In this document: positions 36,601 through 44,988 of the stretch, piece by piece
Position numbering within the stretch: the stretch's first letter is position 1
Layout: each line of letters starts with the position of its first letter
Source: Lacticaseibacillus parakribbianus
Lineage (GTDB): Bacteria; Bacillota; Bacilli; Lactobacillales; Lactobacillaceae
Reading direction: 5' to 3'
Assembly: GCF_025490915.1 (NCBI RefSeq)
Contig: NZ_JANQBA010000003.1
Coordinates: 1-64,000 of the forward strand
DNA: 64,000 bases
Program-made: the position numbers and the translations under genes
The notes under the pieces: model-generated
What the model was told of the DNA's origin: nothing
What the model saw: the letters and a program-made list of their open reading frames with translations, nothing else
The model's database searches: none

Positions 36601-37308
36601 ATGTATCACGAAATCGCGGAAGAACTGATCAAGGCGATTCAGGCCGGCAAATACACCACCAAGCTGCCAACCGAGCAGGAGCTCATGAGCGACTACCAGG
36701 TCAGTCGTAACACCATCCGGCGAGCGATTGACGTGGTTTACCAGCACGGGCTTTTGCGCCGGGTCCAAGGCAGTGGCTACTATATTAACGAGCTGCAACT
36801 CGAGGGCAAAATGACGGTCAATTTGTCCATCGGCGCCGGCAAGTCGCTCGTCAAGCACGGGCCGCTCACGTCGAAGGTCGTCACCTTCGACAAGGTCAAC
36901 GCCGCCGAGATCCCCTTGGCCAAAAACATGAAGATCTCGGCCGCGGAGGAACTGTGGCGCATCATCCGCCTGCGCTACATGAACGAGAAGCTTTACGCCC
37001 TGGAAGAGGCCTACTACATGCGCGATGTGGTGCCGTTCGTCTCCACCGAGGCGCTTGATTCATCGATTTTCGATTTTCTCAAGGACACCTACGACATCGT
37101 TCCCTACTCAAGCGACGACTTCATGTCCGTCGCGACGCTGGGGCCCGACCGCGCCGACCTGATGGAGATGAAGGTCGGCACCAGCCTGATTTCGCTGGCG
37201 CAGATCAACTACATGCGCAACAACGTGATCTTCAACTTCTCCCGCTCCGTCTACGCCTACCCGGGCATGAACTTCTACTTCCACTCGGCGCATCTGAGCA
37301 GCAACTAG
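36601..37308 (+). CDS. GntR/HutC-family regulator of the beta-glucoside genes
   Basis: 235 residues. The ATG at 36601 follows CTGGAGGG; a TTG at 36583 precedes that ribosome site and is rejected. A winged HTH (about 1-65) contains KLPTEQELMSDYQVSRNTIRRAID and LLRRVQGSGYYI. The C-terminal UTRA-like effector domain has ELWRIIRLRYMNEKLYALEEAYY and ends MNFYFHSAHLSSN. Relatives repress PTS and glucosidase genes until the phosphorylated sugar binds. Its position divergent from IIB and upstream of the second glucosidase supports that role. Confidence 0.92.
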   Translation: MYHEIAEELIKAIQAGKYTTKLPTEQELMSDYQVSRNTIRRAIDVVYQHGLLRRVQGSGYYINELQLEGKMTVNLSIGAGKSLVKHGPLTSKVVTFDKVNAAEIPLAKNMKISAAEELWRIIRLRYMNEKLYALEEAYYMRDVVPFVSTEALDSSIFDFLKDTYDIVPYSSDDFMSVATLGPDRADLMEMKVGTSLISLAQINYMRNNVIFNFSRSVYAYPGMNFYFHSAHLSSN

Positions 37309-37322
37309 AGGGCGGAGCCCGT

Positions 37323-37448
37323 CTGAGAGGGTGGAACGAGGCGGGTTTAGCGGGACGGGTAGCCCAGCTGTGGCACTCGGGACCAAGTTCGGGTCCCGAG
37401 TGCCACAGCGTAGCTAGCCGCTCCCGCGTTGCCGAGCGGAACCCGTTT
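37323..37448. repeat. Hairpin repeat family 1, single copy after the GntR gene
   Basis: Same frame as the 35 kb copies (GAGAGGGTGGAACGAGGCGG ... CGTAGCTAGCCGCTCCCGC ... AACCCGTTT). Here the apical stem is CTGTGGCACTCGGGACC with GGTCCCGAGTGCCACAG. The outer arms (CGAGGC versus GCCGAGC) do not pair, unlike the other copies. Confidence 0.85.
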
Positions 37449-37496
37449 AGAAGGCGGAACCGAGCGCTTAGCCGCGGCGGCGATGCCGCCGGCTCC

Positions 37497-37680
37497 GGGT
37501 CACGGGCGGGTCTGGCTGTGCGGCCGGGCCGAGCCACGGTCTCGGCCCTAGATTTGGAGCCGGAGCCGCAAGCGGCTACCCCGTCTCCAAATCTGCCGGG
37601 ATGAGCAGCGCGAATGCCCCGCACAATTCGCGGGTCATCCGGGCCGCTCATCCTTTCACGGCCCGACCCGCCCGTGACCC
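37497..37680 (+). repeat. Structured repeat family 2, copy A
   Basis: A 16-bp perfect outer stem (GGGTCACGGGCGGGTC with GACCCGCCCGTGACCC) encloses GGCCGAG-CTCGGCC, AGATTTGGAG with CTCCAAATCT, CCGC-AAG-CGG, and GCGAAT with ATTCGC. It shares its core (CTAGATTTGGAGCCGG ... CAAATCTGCCGGGAT) with copy B. Confidence 0.8.
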
Positions 37681-37682
37681 TC

Positions 37683-37952
37683 CGCCTGCTACATGGCGCT
37701 GCTCGGCAACACGAGCTGCATCCCCCACGCAACCGGCGCCTTGCCCCAGCAAATTCCGTGCTTTTCGTGCAATGTGCTGAGGCTTGAACGGGTCAAGCGT
37801 GTAGAATGGAGATAGGCGCGTGACGAGCCCTGGGTTCGGCGCGTCAGCAACACCAAATTGAAAACGGTGCCGAACGGCGGTTCCAACCGGGCAGTCGCGT
37901 TCAAAACGTCGGCCACCCACTGTTTGCGGCTTACCACGCATGCCACTGTGTG
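37683..37952. other. Gene-free segment between the two family-2 copies
   Basis: A minus-strand frame of 85 codons (37689-37946) is open, but it has no ribosome site I trust and no recognisable family. A second overlapping frame is open too. I call no gene here. Confidence 0.4.
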
Positions 37953-38152
37953 GCCGGCGCAGGGCCCCGGGCGGCGGAGGCCGTGAGTGGATTAGAATCC
38001 TGGATGACCGCGTTTTTTGCGGGCATTCACGATTCTAATCCCGGCAGATTTGAAGACGGAACGGCGCAAAGCGGCGCCGGCTCCAAATCTAGGTTGGAGC
38101 CCAACGGGCGGAAACCGGCCGCACAGCCGGAGCCGCCCGGGGCCCGGCGCCT
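37953..38152 (-). repeat. Structured repeat family 2, copy B (inverted)
   Basis: Read on the minus strand it follows copy A: GGCTGTGCGGCCGG, CTAGATTTGGAGCCGGCGCCGC, CCGTCTTCAAATCTGCCGGGAT, then GCCCGC-GCGGTCATCC. The outer stem differs in sequence (GCCGCCCGGGGCCC with GGGCCCCGGGCGGC) but is still paired. Confidence 0.8.
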
Positions 38153-38265
38153 TCAAAACCGGCGACCGCCAGCACCAAACATAGCACCACCGTAATGACC
38201 CCCGAGTAAGACACCGGGTTCGGTGCCATACTTTCATTATTTCAGATTCGAGAGGAGACAGTCAA

Positions 38266-39642
38266 ATGAGTCAGGCTTTACCAAAAGGTTTCTTGTGGGG
38301 TAACTCAACTTCCAGCATGCAGACGGAAGGTGGCTACAACGAAGGTGGCCGCGGTCCGTCCGTCTACGATCCGCGCGAGCAGACCGAGGAACACGGCGAC
38401 TGGAAGGTTGCCATCGACGAGTACCACCGCTACGAAGAAGACTACGACCTCATGCAGCAGATGGGCATGAACTGCTACCGCTTCCAGATCGGCTGGAGCC
38501 GCGTCTGCCCCACCGGCGACGGCGACTTCAACCAGGAAGGCATCGATTTTTACCGCGGCCAGATCAAGGCGCTGATCGCTCGCGGCATCACGCCGATGAT
38601 CTGCTTGTACCACTTCGACATGCCGCTGGCCTTGGCCAAAAAGTACAACGGCTTCTTGAGCCGCCACGTGGTCGACGCCTTCGTGCGGTTCGGCAAGCGC
38701 ATGATCGACGAGTTCGCCGACCTCGTGCCGTACTGGATTGTTTTCAACGAGCAAAACCTTTACACCACGCCTTACGCTCACGTCTACGCCGGCTGCCTTG
38801 AGGGCGGCACGGACGACCAGTCGATTCTGACCATCACCAACCACGTGATGTCGTCTCACGCCCAAATCGCCAACTACCTCCACGAAAAGTCCACCACCGC
38901 GCAGATCGGCGGCATGCTGGCCTACGAGGAGTGCTACGCGGCCACCTCGAACCCACGCGATGCCCAGTTCGCGCGTGAAATCGATGAGTTCTTCAACAAG
39001 AACCTGCTCGACGTCTACACCAAGGGTCACTACTCCAAGCAAGTGTTGACCTTCATCAAGAACCACGACATCGACTGGGACTTCACCGATGAGGACCGCG
39101 CCGCTTTTGCCCAGCTCAAAACCGACTTCATCGCCTTCTCGTACTACCGCTCCGACCTGATCGACTCCAGCAAGGTACCGGTCAACACCAACCCGCTCCA
39201 CTACCTGGACTACGGCATGGTCAAAAACCCATACACCCGCAGCAACGAATGGGGCTGGAACGTCGACCCGCTGGGCTTCCGCGACATTTTGACCAAGGTC
39301 TACAACCAGTACGACCTGCCGATGTTCCCGATTGAAAACGGGATCGGCATCCGCGAAACCTACACGGGCAAGGAGATCCAGGACGACTACCGCATCGACT
39401 ACCACCGCGAGCACATCCAGGCCATGAAGGACGCCATCTACGAAGACGGCGTCGAGGTCCTCGGCTACCTCGGCTGGGGCCTGATCGACATCCCGGCCTC
39501 CAGCGGCAACATGGACAAGCGCTACGGCGCCGTCTACGTCAACCGCACCAACACCGACCTCCGCGACCTCGCCCGGATCCCGAAGAAGTCCTTCGGCTGG
39601 TTCAAGCAGGTCTTCGAAAGCAACGGCGCAAACCTGAGCTAG
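38266..39642 (+). CDS. GH1 beta-glucosidase, probably 6-phospho-type
   Basis: 458 residues. The ATG at 38266 follows AGAGGAGACAGTCAA. GH1 landmarks are LPKGFLWGNSTSSMQTEGG, the acid/base Glu in WIVFNEQNLYT (about 164) and the nucleophile Glu in MFPIENGIGIRE (about 361). It is clearly different from the 33740 enzyme, suggesting another aglycone or linkage. It follows the GntR gene, but 957 bases of repeats intervene, so control by that regulator is uncertain. A hairpin repeat starts inside its stop codon. Confidence 0.9.
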   Translation: MSQALPKGFLWGNSTSSMQTEGGYNEGGRGPSVYDPREQTEEHGDWKVAIDEYHRYEEDYDLMQQMGMNCYRFQIGWSRVCPTGDGDFNQEGIDFYRGQIKALIARGITPMICLYHFDMPLALAKKYNGFLSRHVVDAFVRFGKRMIDEFADLVPYWIVFNEQNLYTTPYAHVYAGCLEGGTDDQSILTITNHVMSSHAQIANYLHEKSTTAQIGGMLAYEECYAATSNPRDAQFAREIDEFFNKNLLDVYTKGHYSKQVLTFIKNHDIDWDFTDEDRAAFAQLKTDFIAFSYYRSDLIDSSKVPVNTNPLHYLDYGMVKNPYTRSNEWGWNVDPLGFRDILTKVYNQYDLPMFPIENGIGIRETYTGKEIQDDYRIDYHREHIQAMKDAIYEDGVEVLGYLGWGLIDIPASSGNMDKRYGAVYVNRTNTDLRDLARIPKKSFGWFKQVFESNGANLS

Positions 39643-39760
39643 AGGGTGGAGCCGAGCGCTTAGCCGGCCGACTAGCGTAGGACTGGCGCTTGAAGCGGTC
39701 CTTGCTTCGAGTGCCAGCCCTAGCTAGACGCGTCGGCGATGCTCGGCGGAACCCGTTTAG
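39641..39760. repeat. Hairpin repeat family 1, copy after the second glucosidase
   Basis: It starts at the stop codon (TAGAGGGTGGA). The outer stem is GCCGAGC with GCTCGGC, the next GCCGAC with GTCGGC, and the apical arms GACTGGC and GCCAGTC-like, again paired although different from the 35 kb copies. It ends AACCCGTTT. Confidence 0.88.
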
Positions 39761-39766
39761 ACAACA

Positions 39767-39810
39767 GAAGAAGCATTAGCGCCTATTAGAAATCGGCTGC
39801 TAATGCTTCT
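39767..39810. terminator. Bidirectional terminator between the glucosidase and the phosphatase operon
   Basis: AGAAGCATTAGC pairs with GCTAATGCTTCT, with A- and T-runs on both sides. Confidence 0.88.
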
Positions 39811-39824
39811 TTTTTGTGCTGCTA

Positions 39825-40328
39825 TCACTTTTGCTCGCTGTCGCCGGGATACAGCGTCTGGAACAGCCCGTGCCACAGGCGATTCGGTACGTAGAACGTG
39901 TAGAAGTTCTCCCGCGTCACCGGCACCAGCCCCTCCTGAATTTTGCGGCCGGACTGCCACCGGCGAACGTGAACGCACGGCAGGCCATATTGGAAAAAGG
40001 CCAGCTCCAGCACGGCGCCGGTGCGAGACTGCCCGGCGTGGCAATGCACCACCAGGTCGTGCCCATCCGCAATCGCCTGCCGGATGAACGCATCGATGTC
40101 TCGCGCCGCGTCGACGGTCAACACGCTCGCCGGTTTGCCCGGCGTCGAGGCGACCACGTCGTCTGCGTTGATTCGCCTCACCCGGGCATATTGGCGATCC
40201 GCCGCGATTTCGGCGCTGTCGGCGACAGCGTCGAAGCTGCCGTGCAGGATCAGCACATCGGTCTGTTGCCGGTGCGGTTGAAACAGCTTGTAAGACGCCA
40301 GGTCGAGGCTGTATACCGTCGTTGTCAT
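39825..40328 (-). CDS. CX5R-type (dual-specificity/tyrosine-like) phosphatase
   Basis: 167 residues, ninth and last gene of the phosphatase operon. The ATG at 40328 is preferred over TTG 40334; GGAGGGATTTGGTT precedes it. The signature HCHAGQSRTG (Cys96, Arg102) is the active-site loop of the cysteine phosphatase superfamily. An upstream Asp (about 80-92 region) could be the general acid. The fold and length suit a small DSP-like enzyme. The substrate may be phosphotyrosine, phosphoinositide or an RNA 5' end; sequence alone does not decide. Confidence 0.8.
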   Translation of the reverse strand: MTTTVYSLDLASYKLFQPHRQQTDVLILHGSFDAVADSAEIAADRQYARVRRINADDVVASTPGKPASVLTVDAARDIDAFIRQAIADGHDLVVHCHAGQSRTGAVLELAFFQYGLPCVHVRRWQSGRKIQEGLVPVTRENFYTFYVPNRLWHGLFQTLYPGDSEQK

Positions 40329-40343
40329 AACCAAATCCCTCCA

Positions 40344-41789
40344 CTACTTGTCCGTGGTACTGCCATCGTTAGTCTGAGCCGATTTGTTTGATTGGATGGC
40401 GACTGACTGTTGAGGTCGCGCGGCCTGCGCAACCCGATGACCGTTCAGACTCACATGCTTTAGCACATCCTGAAATTCTTCGGCACTCAACTCACGGTCA
40501 CTAATTGTCCGAGGCGTGGCCTCCCAGTCGTCAACATGCATGACCATCACGAATGCGCCAGGCACTTCGATTGTCATTCCGAATGCGGCCACACGTTTAT
40601 GCCGTTCTCTTATCGCGTCGGGGACTGGGTCCGGAATGATAAGTAATTGTCCATGTCGGTACCAACGGAACGGCGCCTGCAAATGCCGCATGCCAACGTA
40701 ATAATCGCGATTAACCGTCATATAACTCAGCGTTTCATCGCTCAGTCTCAGAAAAGCCCCGTGGACCTTCTCCGGTAATGAAAAACCTTGCCACCGGTCT
40801 TCAGCACGTGGCACTAGGTAGCGCTGTTGAACGGCGTCAAGAAACGCCCGTTCAGCAGCGTTGTAATTGTCCTCGTACCCAACTATTGAAAAGCGACTCG
40901 GATCACGAACCAGCGCCTGCAGAACGTCCTCGAATGTCGCAACATGATTGGGGTGCGGCTTTGCTCGTACCCCTCCCAAGTAATAATGGTAGGTTAGGCC
41001 CCCATCAATTCGTTCAAGCCCATAGCGTGTTGTCCCCGTCGCAGTGAATCTGAACCAATCCATCGGCTCGCCGTTCCAGTGAACATTATCACGCAGCCAA
41101 GCCACTTCGTCATCCCGCAAATCCGATAGTCGCTTGACCGGCACTTCCCAGTCCTCGCAATGAAGGCACAGAACGAAGTCGCCAAGAATTTTCAACCTCT
41201 GACCCAAAATGGTCAAGTGTTTCCCCCAGCGCCTCCTGCTTGGAAGTGGGTCTGGAATTAGAATGACGTTACCGTGCCGATACCAATGAAACGGCGGCTG
41301 CACGACCCGAAAAAACGGGTTATAATCGCGCGATATTTGGATTCTGCCCATGATTTCTTCAGCGAGGATAATTCCCTGTAGCCGTTCAGGAAGCAAAAAT
41401 CCCTGCCACCGATGCGCATTCGGCGTCACAATGTGTTGTTGTCGAACACGGTCTAACGCCGCCAGCTGTTGCCTACTGTACGAAGCCTCAAACCCTTGAT
41501 AGGAAAAAGTCAGCGGATCACGTGCCGCGTCGGTCACAACCGCTTCAAAAGAATGCCCGTATTCGTGTCTGCGGGTACCGTCAGCCGATTGGATATCATA
41601 CGGGTAGACGAAGCCAATGGCTAACCATTCACTTAGCACCCACTCGAGGGACCCGGACTCAATGCCAACCGATCCTTGAACACCCCAACTCCGCAGTAGC
41701 TTCGAGTAGTGAGGAAATAACTTGCCTCTAAAAACACGACGCTCGTACCATCCGCACAACCTCCAGTACCATTGAGTAAGCTTATTCAT
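40344..41789 (-). CDS. Unrecognised 481-residue protein with an internal duplication
   Basis: ATG after GGAGGGTGTGA. Two similar halves are visible. RWQGFLLPERLQG, ISRDYNPFF, PPFHWYRHGNVILIPDPLP and GDFVLCLHCEDWEVP in the first match RWQGFSLPEKVHG, VNRDYYVGM, APFRWYRHGQLLIIPDPVP and GAFVMVMHVDDWEAT in the second. There is no signal peptide and no membrane segment, so it is probably cytosolic. I do not recognise the family. Conserved HWYRHG/FRWYRHG and PDP motifs could form a binding surface. It sits as eighth gene between a metallophosphoesterase and the CX5R phosphatase. Confidence 0.75.
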   Translation of the reverse strand: MNKLTQWYWRLCGWYERRVFRGKLFPHYSKLLRSWGVQGSVGIESGSLEWVLSEWLAIGFVYPYDIQSADGTRRHEYGHSFEAVVTDAARDPLTFSYQGFEASYSRQQLAALDRVRQQHIVTPNAHRWQGFLLPERLQGIILAEEIMGRIQISRDYNPFFRVVQPPFHWYRHGNVILIPDPLPSRRRWGKHLTILGQRLKILGDFVLCLHCEDWEVPVKRLSDLRDDEVAWLRDNVHWNGEPMDWFRFTATGTTRYGLERIDGGLTYHYYLGGVRAKPHPNHVATFEDVLQALVRDPSRFSIVGYEDNYNAAERAFLDAVQQRYLVPRAEDRWQGFSLPEKVHGAFLRLSDETLSYMTVNRDYYVGMRHLQAPFRWYRHGQLLIIPDPVPDAIRERHKRVAAFGMTIEVPGAFVMVMHVDDWEATPRTISDRELSAEEFQDVLKHVSLNGHRVAQAARPQQSVAIQSNKSAQTNDGSTTDK

Positions 41790-41852
41790 TCACACCCTCC
41801 AACTCGTCGCAGTGCCATCGCAACCGACGGGCAGTCTGAACGATTGCCTCGA

Positions 41853-42686
41853 TTAAGATTGCTGCTCCCACCACCCCGACTGGTCCGGATGCCGCTGACT
41901 GACCCGCCGCTGTGCCTCGCGCAGCTCTGGCGCCGGAATTGCGTCCAAAACCACACTGGCAAGCTGACGCAACCCGTCATCCCGCTTGGCAGCGGCTAGG
42001 CGGCACCCAACGTTTTCCAACAGCTCAGCCGCCAACGCCACGACCACGGCCCGGCAACATGCCTGATTGAGGCTCTCGACTTTCTCCGGACAACTTTGCC
42101 GCGTCATTGGCCTACCGACAAGTGCCTCACTCAAGGCGCCTAACTCGAGAAGCTTGGCTCGCCACTGCGCGGTGATGCGGTCTTCAACCTGCGCAACGCT
42201 GAGCGGTGTGTAGTCAATTTCGCTCGCCCCGACATTCACTGCATTCGGCGTCAACACCCGGCGAAAGTAGGACCTTCGCTCACCGTGGACGTGTCCATAT
42301 AATAGTCGCTGATGATGCCACATCCCCGGATAATCTAAGACCGGGTAGTGACAAAGCTGGTAACGCAAGTGATTTTCCTTGAAGCTGATCAGCTGCGTGA
42401 TTTGCTCGAATTGCTCAGAAGCAACGCCACAATCGGCCAAAAAGCGGTCGTGATTGCCTCGAACCATCACCTTGCGACCAGGCAGCTGCGCGAGAATAGT
42501 CTGTGCGTAGGCTGCATCCTTCAATGTGAAGTCGCCCAGAATGTACACGATGTCAACCGGTCGAACCACCCGCCGCCAATTGGCAATCAGCGCAGCGTCC
42601 ATCGCCTGAACATCTGAAAATGGCCGGCGATCCGCTTCGATGGTCGCCACGTGGCCAAAGTGCAAATCTGCGATAACATACCTCAT
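41853..42686 (-). CDS. Calcineurin-like metallophosphoesterase with extra C-terminal region
   Basis: 277 residues. The ATG at 42686 follows GAGGGG. Motifs in order are ADLHFGH (about 5), GDFTLKD, GNHDRF, CHYPV and YGHVHGE. The pattern differs from the other four in the operon and resembles the YfcE/YmdB-like side of the superfamily. After the catalytic domain (about 1-170) come about 100 helical residues with CCRAVVVALAAELLENVG, which the others lack. Two metal ions and phosphoester hydrolysis are expected; the substrate is unknown. Confidence 0.82.
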   Translation of the reverse strand: MRYVIADLHFGHVATIEADRRPFSDVQAMDAALIANWRRVVRPVDIVYILGDFTLKDAAYAQTILAQLPGRKVMVRGNHDRFLADCGVASEQFEQITQLISFKENHLRYQLCHYPVLDYPGMWHHQRLLYGHVHGERRSYFRRVLTPNAVNVGASEIDYTPLSVAQVEDRITAQWRAKLLELGALSEALVGRPMTRQSCPEKVESLNQACCRAVVVALAAELLENVGCRLAAAKRDDGLRQLASVVLDAIPAPELREAQRRVSQRHPDQSGWWEQQS

Positions 42687-42693
42687 TTTCCCC

Positions 42694-43503
42694 TCAATTC
42701 TCGGCGTCCTCGATTGCCTCAATCAGCTCCCCCGTGTCGGCGTCCAAAACCGCAATGTTCGGCAGGCGACCGGCCGGACCGCCGTGTAACCCACCGTCGA
42801 TAAAGAAGCGGGGATATTCGCCTTCATACTGAACGGTTAGAATGCCATGGGGGCTCGCGACCCGGTTGCGCCGCGTAGCCGGAGCCGCAACGCCGTCATA
42901 CACCCCCGTAATAAGTGAAGTTGGTGTATGCCCTGAGATGACGCTGGCACTCAGGGGATTATGTGCCCAGTTGGGTGCCTTAGGGCCATACCAGTATTCC
43001 TCGCGCAGCCAGTACTGATCCTGTCGTGGGGTCAATGCCACTGGGTCGATCAGCGTCAGGTTGAACCCAGCGTGAACAAAGAGGAGTCGCCCAATGCGCA
43101 AGTGCAGCGGCAGCCCGGCCAGCCACACCAGCAGCCGACCATAGCGCTGCCGAACCCGCGCTAACGCCTCGGCCATGCTTGCCGGTGGTCGGATATCTTC
43201 GGCAACACATTCGAGAATGAGGTCCTCGCCTTCCGCGTCGAGCCAGTAGGTGTTTTGACCCTGCATGCTTTCGACCAGGGCGGCGTCGTGGTTCCCTTGA
43301 AGCGCAAAAATCCGGTCAGGCTCATCACGCTGCATCCGATAAATCGTCTCGGCCACCTTCAAGCCCGTATGGTGGTGATAACTATCTTGGTAGTCGCCAC
43401 CAAAAACGACCGGCGCCGCAGGATACTGGTTTCGCACCTCGGCCAGCAGCGGGAAACTCATCACCTGGCCGTGCAAATCGCTCAGTGCAATGACTGGTCT
43501 CAT
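42694..43503 (-). CDS. Calcineurin-like metallophosphoesterase (ApaH/PrpE-like)
   Basis: 269 residues. ATG after GAGGCGGTTTGAG. Metal motifs: SDLHGQ, GGDYQDSYHHH, GNHDAA, VHAGFN and ISGHTPTS. It is a clear paralogue of the 45772 protein: both share (L/W)LR(G/E)xYWY and end in a NIAVLDADTGELIEAIEDAE-like tail. An insert of about 40 residues follows the GNHD motif. The family removes phosphate from phosphoproteins or cleaves dinucleoside polyphosphates. Confidence 0.85.
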   Translation of the reverse strand: MRPVIALSDLHGQVMSFPLLAEVRNQYPAAPVVFGGDYQDSYHHHTGLKVAETIYRMQRDEPDRIFALQGNHDAALVESMQGQNTYWLDAEGEDLILECVAEDIRPPASMAEALARVRQRYGRLLVWLAGLPLHLRIGRLLFVHAGFNLTLIDPVALTPRQDQYWLREEYWYGPKAPNWAHNPLSASVISGHTPTSLITGVYDGVAAPATRRNRVASPHGILTVQYEGEYPRFFIDGGLHGGPAGRLPNIAVLDADTGELIEAIEDAEN

Positions 43504-43516
43504 CTCAAACCGCCTC

Positions 43517-44977
43517 TCAGAATTGCCCCCGCATCACGACCTCCTGATCGGAGAACCGCTTGCGAATGTGCAGCGCGTAGCCCTTGCCCTCGATTTCCAA
43601 ATACCTAATGGTGGTCGTGTTGGAATCCGCCAGATTAACCGCTGCGACTTCTCTGTCGGCATTACTTAACACCGTGTGATCGAACTGATTGCGATGACCG
43701 TGAATGGACACAGCCCAATCAATCTCCTCGCTTTGAGTCCAGGCCATGTCGATGTCGCGATCGTATGCCGTGGTCCCAGGTGCTTTTGCGCCGTAAACAA
43801 ACACCTCGGTGGGAGCCAGCGCGATGCGCAAGCCGGTCACCGATTTAGCACTCCACTCCGCAACCAGCCCTGGTTCCACTCCGGCATGACTCATAAGCAA
43901 CTTACGCATCCGATACTTCACCGCGTGGTACGTCCCTAGGCCGCCAATGAAAGCCTGGACCTCCTCGGTCGTGATGCCTGCCTCCGCGAACTGCGTCACC
44001 GTCTCCTGCTCAATGCCGCCGGTCATCCCGCGGCCTTCCACCAACGCCTTGCGAAGCGCCAGTTCATGATTCCCGCACAGTAAGCGAAGCCGATTAATCT
44101 GCGACGTCAAAAGCTTAAAAACGGCCACGTTCTGGGGGCCGCGATCAAAATAGTCGCCAAGCAGGGTAATATCCGAGTGTGGATGGGCCGCTAGTATCTC
44201 CGCAAGATCATCCGCATCCCCGTGAACGTCGCCGATAATGAGTAGCGGTTGGTCGTTGGTGCCAAAATCGGAGTCGGTTCTCGCACGTTGGAAGCGCAGC
44301 GGCTCATCTACCTCGGCGAAGAACTGCTCAGGCGTCAGTGCCTCCCATTCCTGATCGGCCCAAGGGGCGTTATCGTAACGATCCAAGGCATCGAGAATGG
44401 CAGTCTCACCGCCGATAACTTTGGAGATGGTTCCTGGAAAACGCTTGTCCAGCCGCCGCTTCAGCAGTTTGATGGCGCCTTGGCTCGCTTGGACGTGGTA
44501 ATCGCTGCCGTTGACCGTCATTCGGTCCTCCAGCCACTCCCGAATTGGCACGCCCTCCTTTTCGGCCTCTTTCATCGCATCACGAAGCGTCTGCCACTCC
44601 AATTGCTCGCGGTTCGCGGCCAGCAGTGGTGCTGCAAAGTCGACCAGGCGAATCTGATAGCCCAGGGCCGGATTGAGTTGCCTCAGCAACTTCAGCCCGT
44701 GCTTGCCAGTCGCACCCAGGACAACGGTCGGATCTCCCGCCTCAAGTCGCAGCATCAACGCTTTTTCGAACATCTCCCGAGCGGACTTGGCCCCGGCCTT
44801 GCTGTAAGCCAGCTTCACCTTACCCTCGCCATCCAACTCAAGCTGTGGCGCCCCGGTCGCCGTCCGAAAAGCCGCCGCACTGACGCAATAATCGGTCAAC
44901 CCGTGGTCGGCCAACGTTTTGCTTACTTCCTGCCCCGGTAAATCCACGATGACATAAAGAACGCGTGTCGTTTCCAT
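43517..44977 (-). CDS. PNKP-like fusion: degenerate kinase-like domain plus metallophosphoesterase
   Basis: 486 residues. The ATG at 44977 follows AAGGAG. Residues 245-470 form a PP2B-type phosphatase: GDVHGD (249-254), GDYFDRG (274-280), GNHELA (302-307), SHAGVEPG and IHGHRNQ. Residues 1-200 follow the plan of polynucleotide-kinase P-loop domains: VLYVIVDLPGQEVSKT, AREMFEKALMLRLEAGDPTVV, GYQIRLVDFAAPLLAANREQ, VPIREWLEDRM. The Walker A loop is altered (PGQEVSKT, not GxxxxGKS/T), so kinase activity is doubtful. Bacterial Pnkp enzymes repair RNA ends with kinase, phosphatase and ligase domains; no ligase is visible here. Confidence 0.8.
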   Translation of the reverse strand: METTRVLYVIVDLPGQEVSKTLADHGLTDYCVSAAAFRTATGAPQLELDGEGKVKLAYSKAGAKSAREMFEKALMLRLEAGDPTVVLGATGKHGLKLLRQLNPALGYQIRLVDFAAPLLAANREQLEWQTLRDAMKEAEKEGVPIREWLEDRMTVNGSDYHVQASQGAIKLLKRRLDKRFPGTISKVIGGETAILDALDRYDNAPWADQEWEALTPEQFFAEVDEPLRFQRARTDSDFGTNDQPLLIIGDVHGDADDLAEILAAHPHSDITLLGDYFDRGPQNVAVFKLLTSQINRLRLLCGNHELALRKALVEGRGMTGGIEQETVTQFAEAGITTEEVQAFIGGLGTYHAVKYRMRKLLMSHAGVEPGLVAEWSAKSVTGLRIALAPTEVFVYGAKAPGTTAYDRDIDMAWTQSEEIDWAVSIHGHRNQFDHTVLSNADREVAAVNLADSNTTTIRYLEIEGKGYALHIRKRFSDQEVVMRGQF

Positions 44978-44988
44978 TTTGTTCTCCT

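Noticed and set aside
37689-37946. 85-codon minus-strand frame between the family-2 repeats
   Set aside because: No credible ribosome site or family, and it lies inside a repeat-built spacer. Kept as a gene-free segment.
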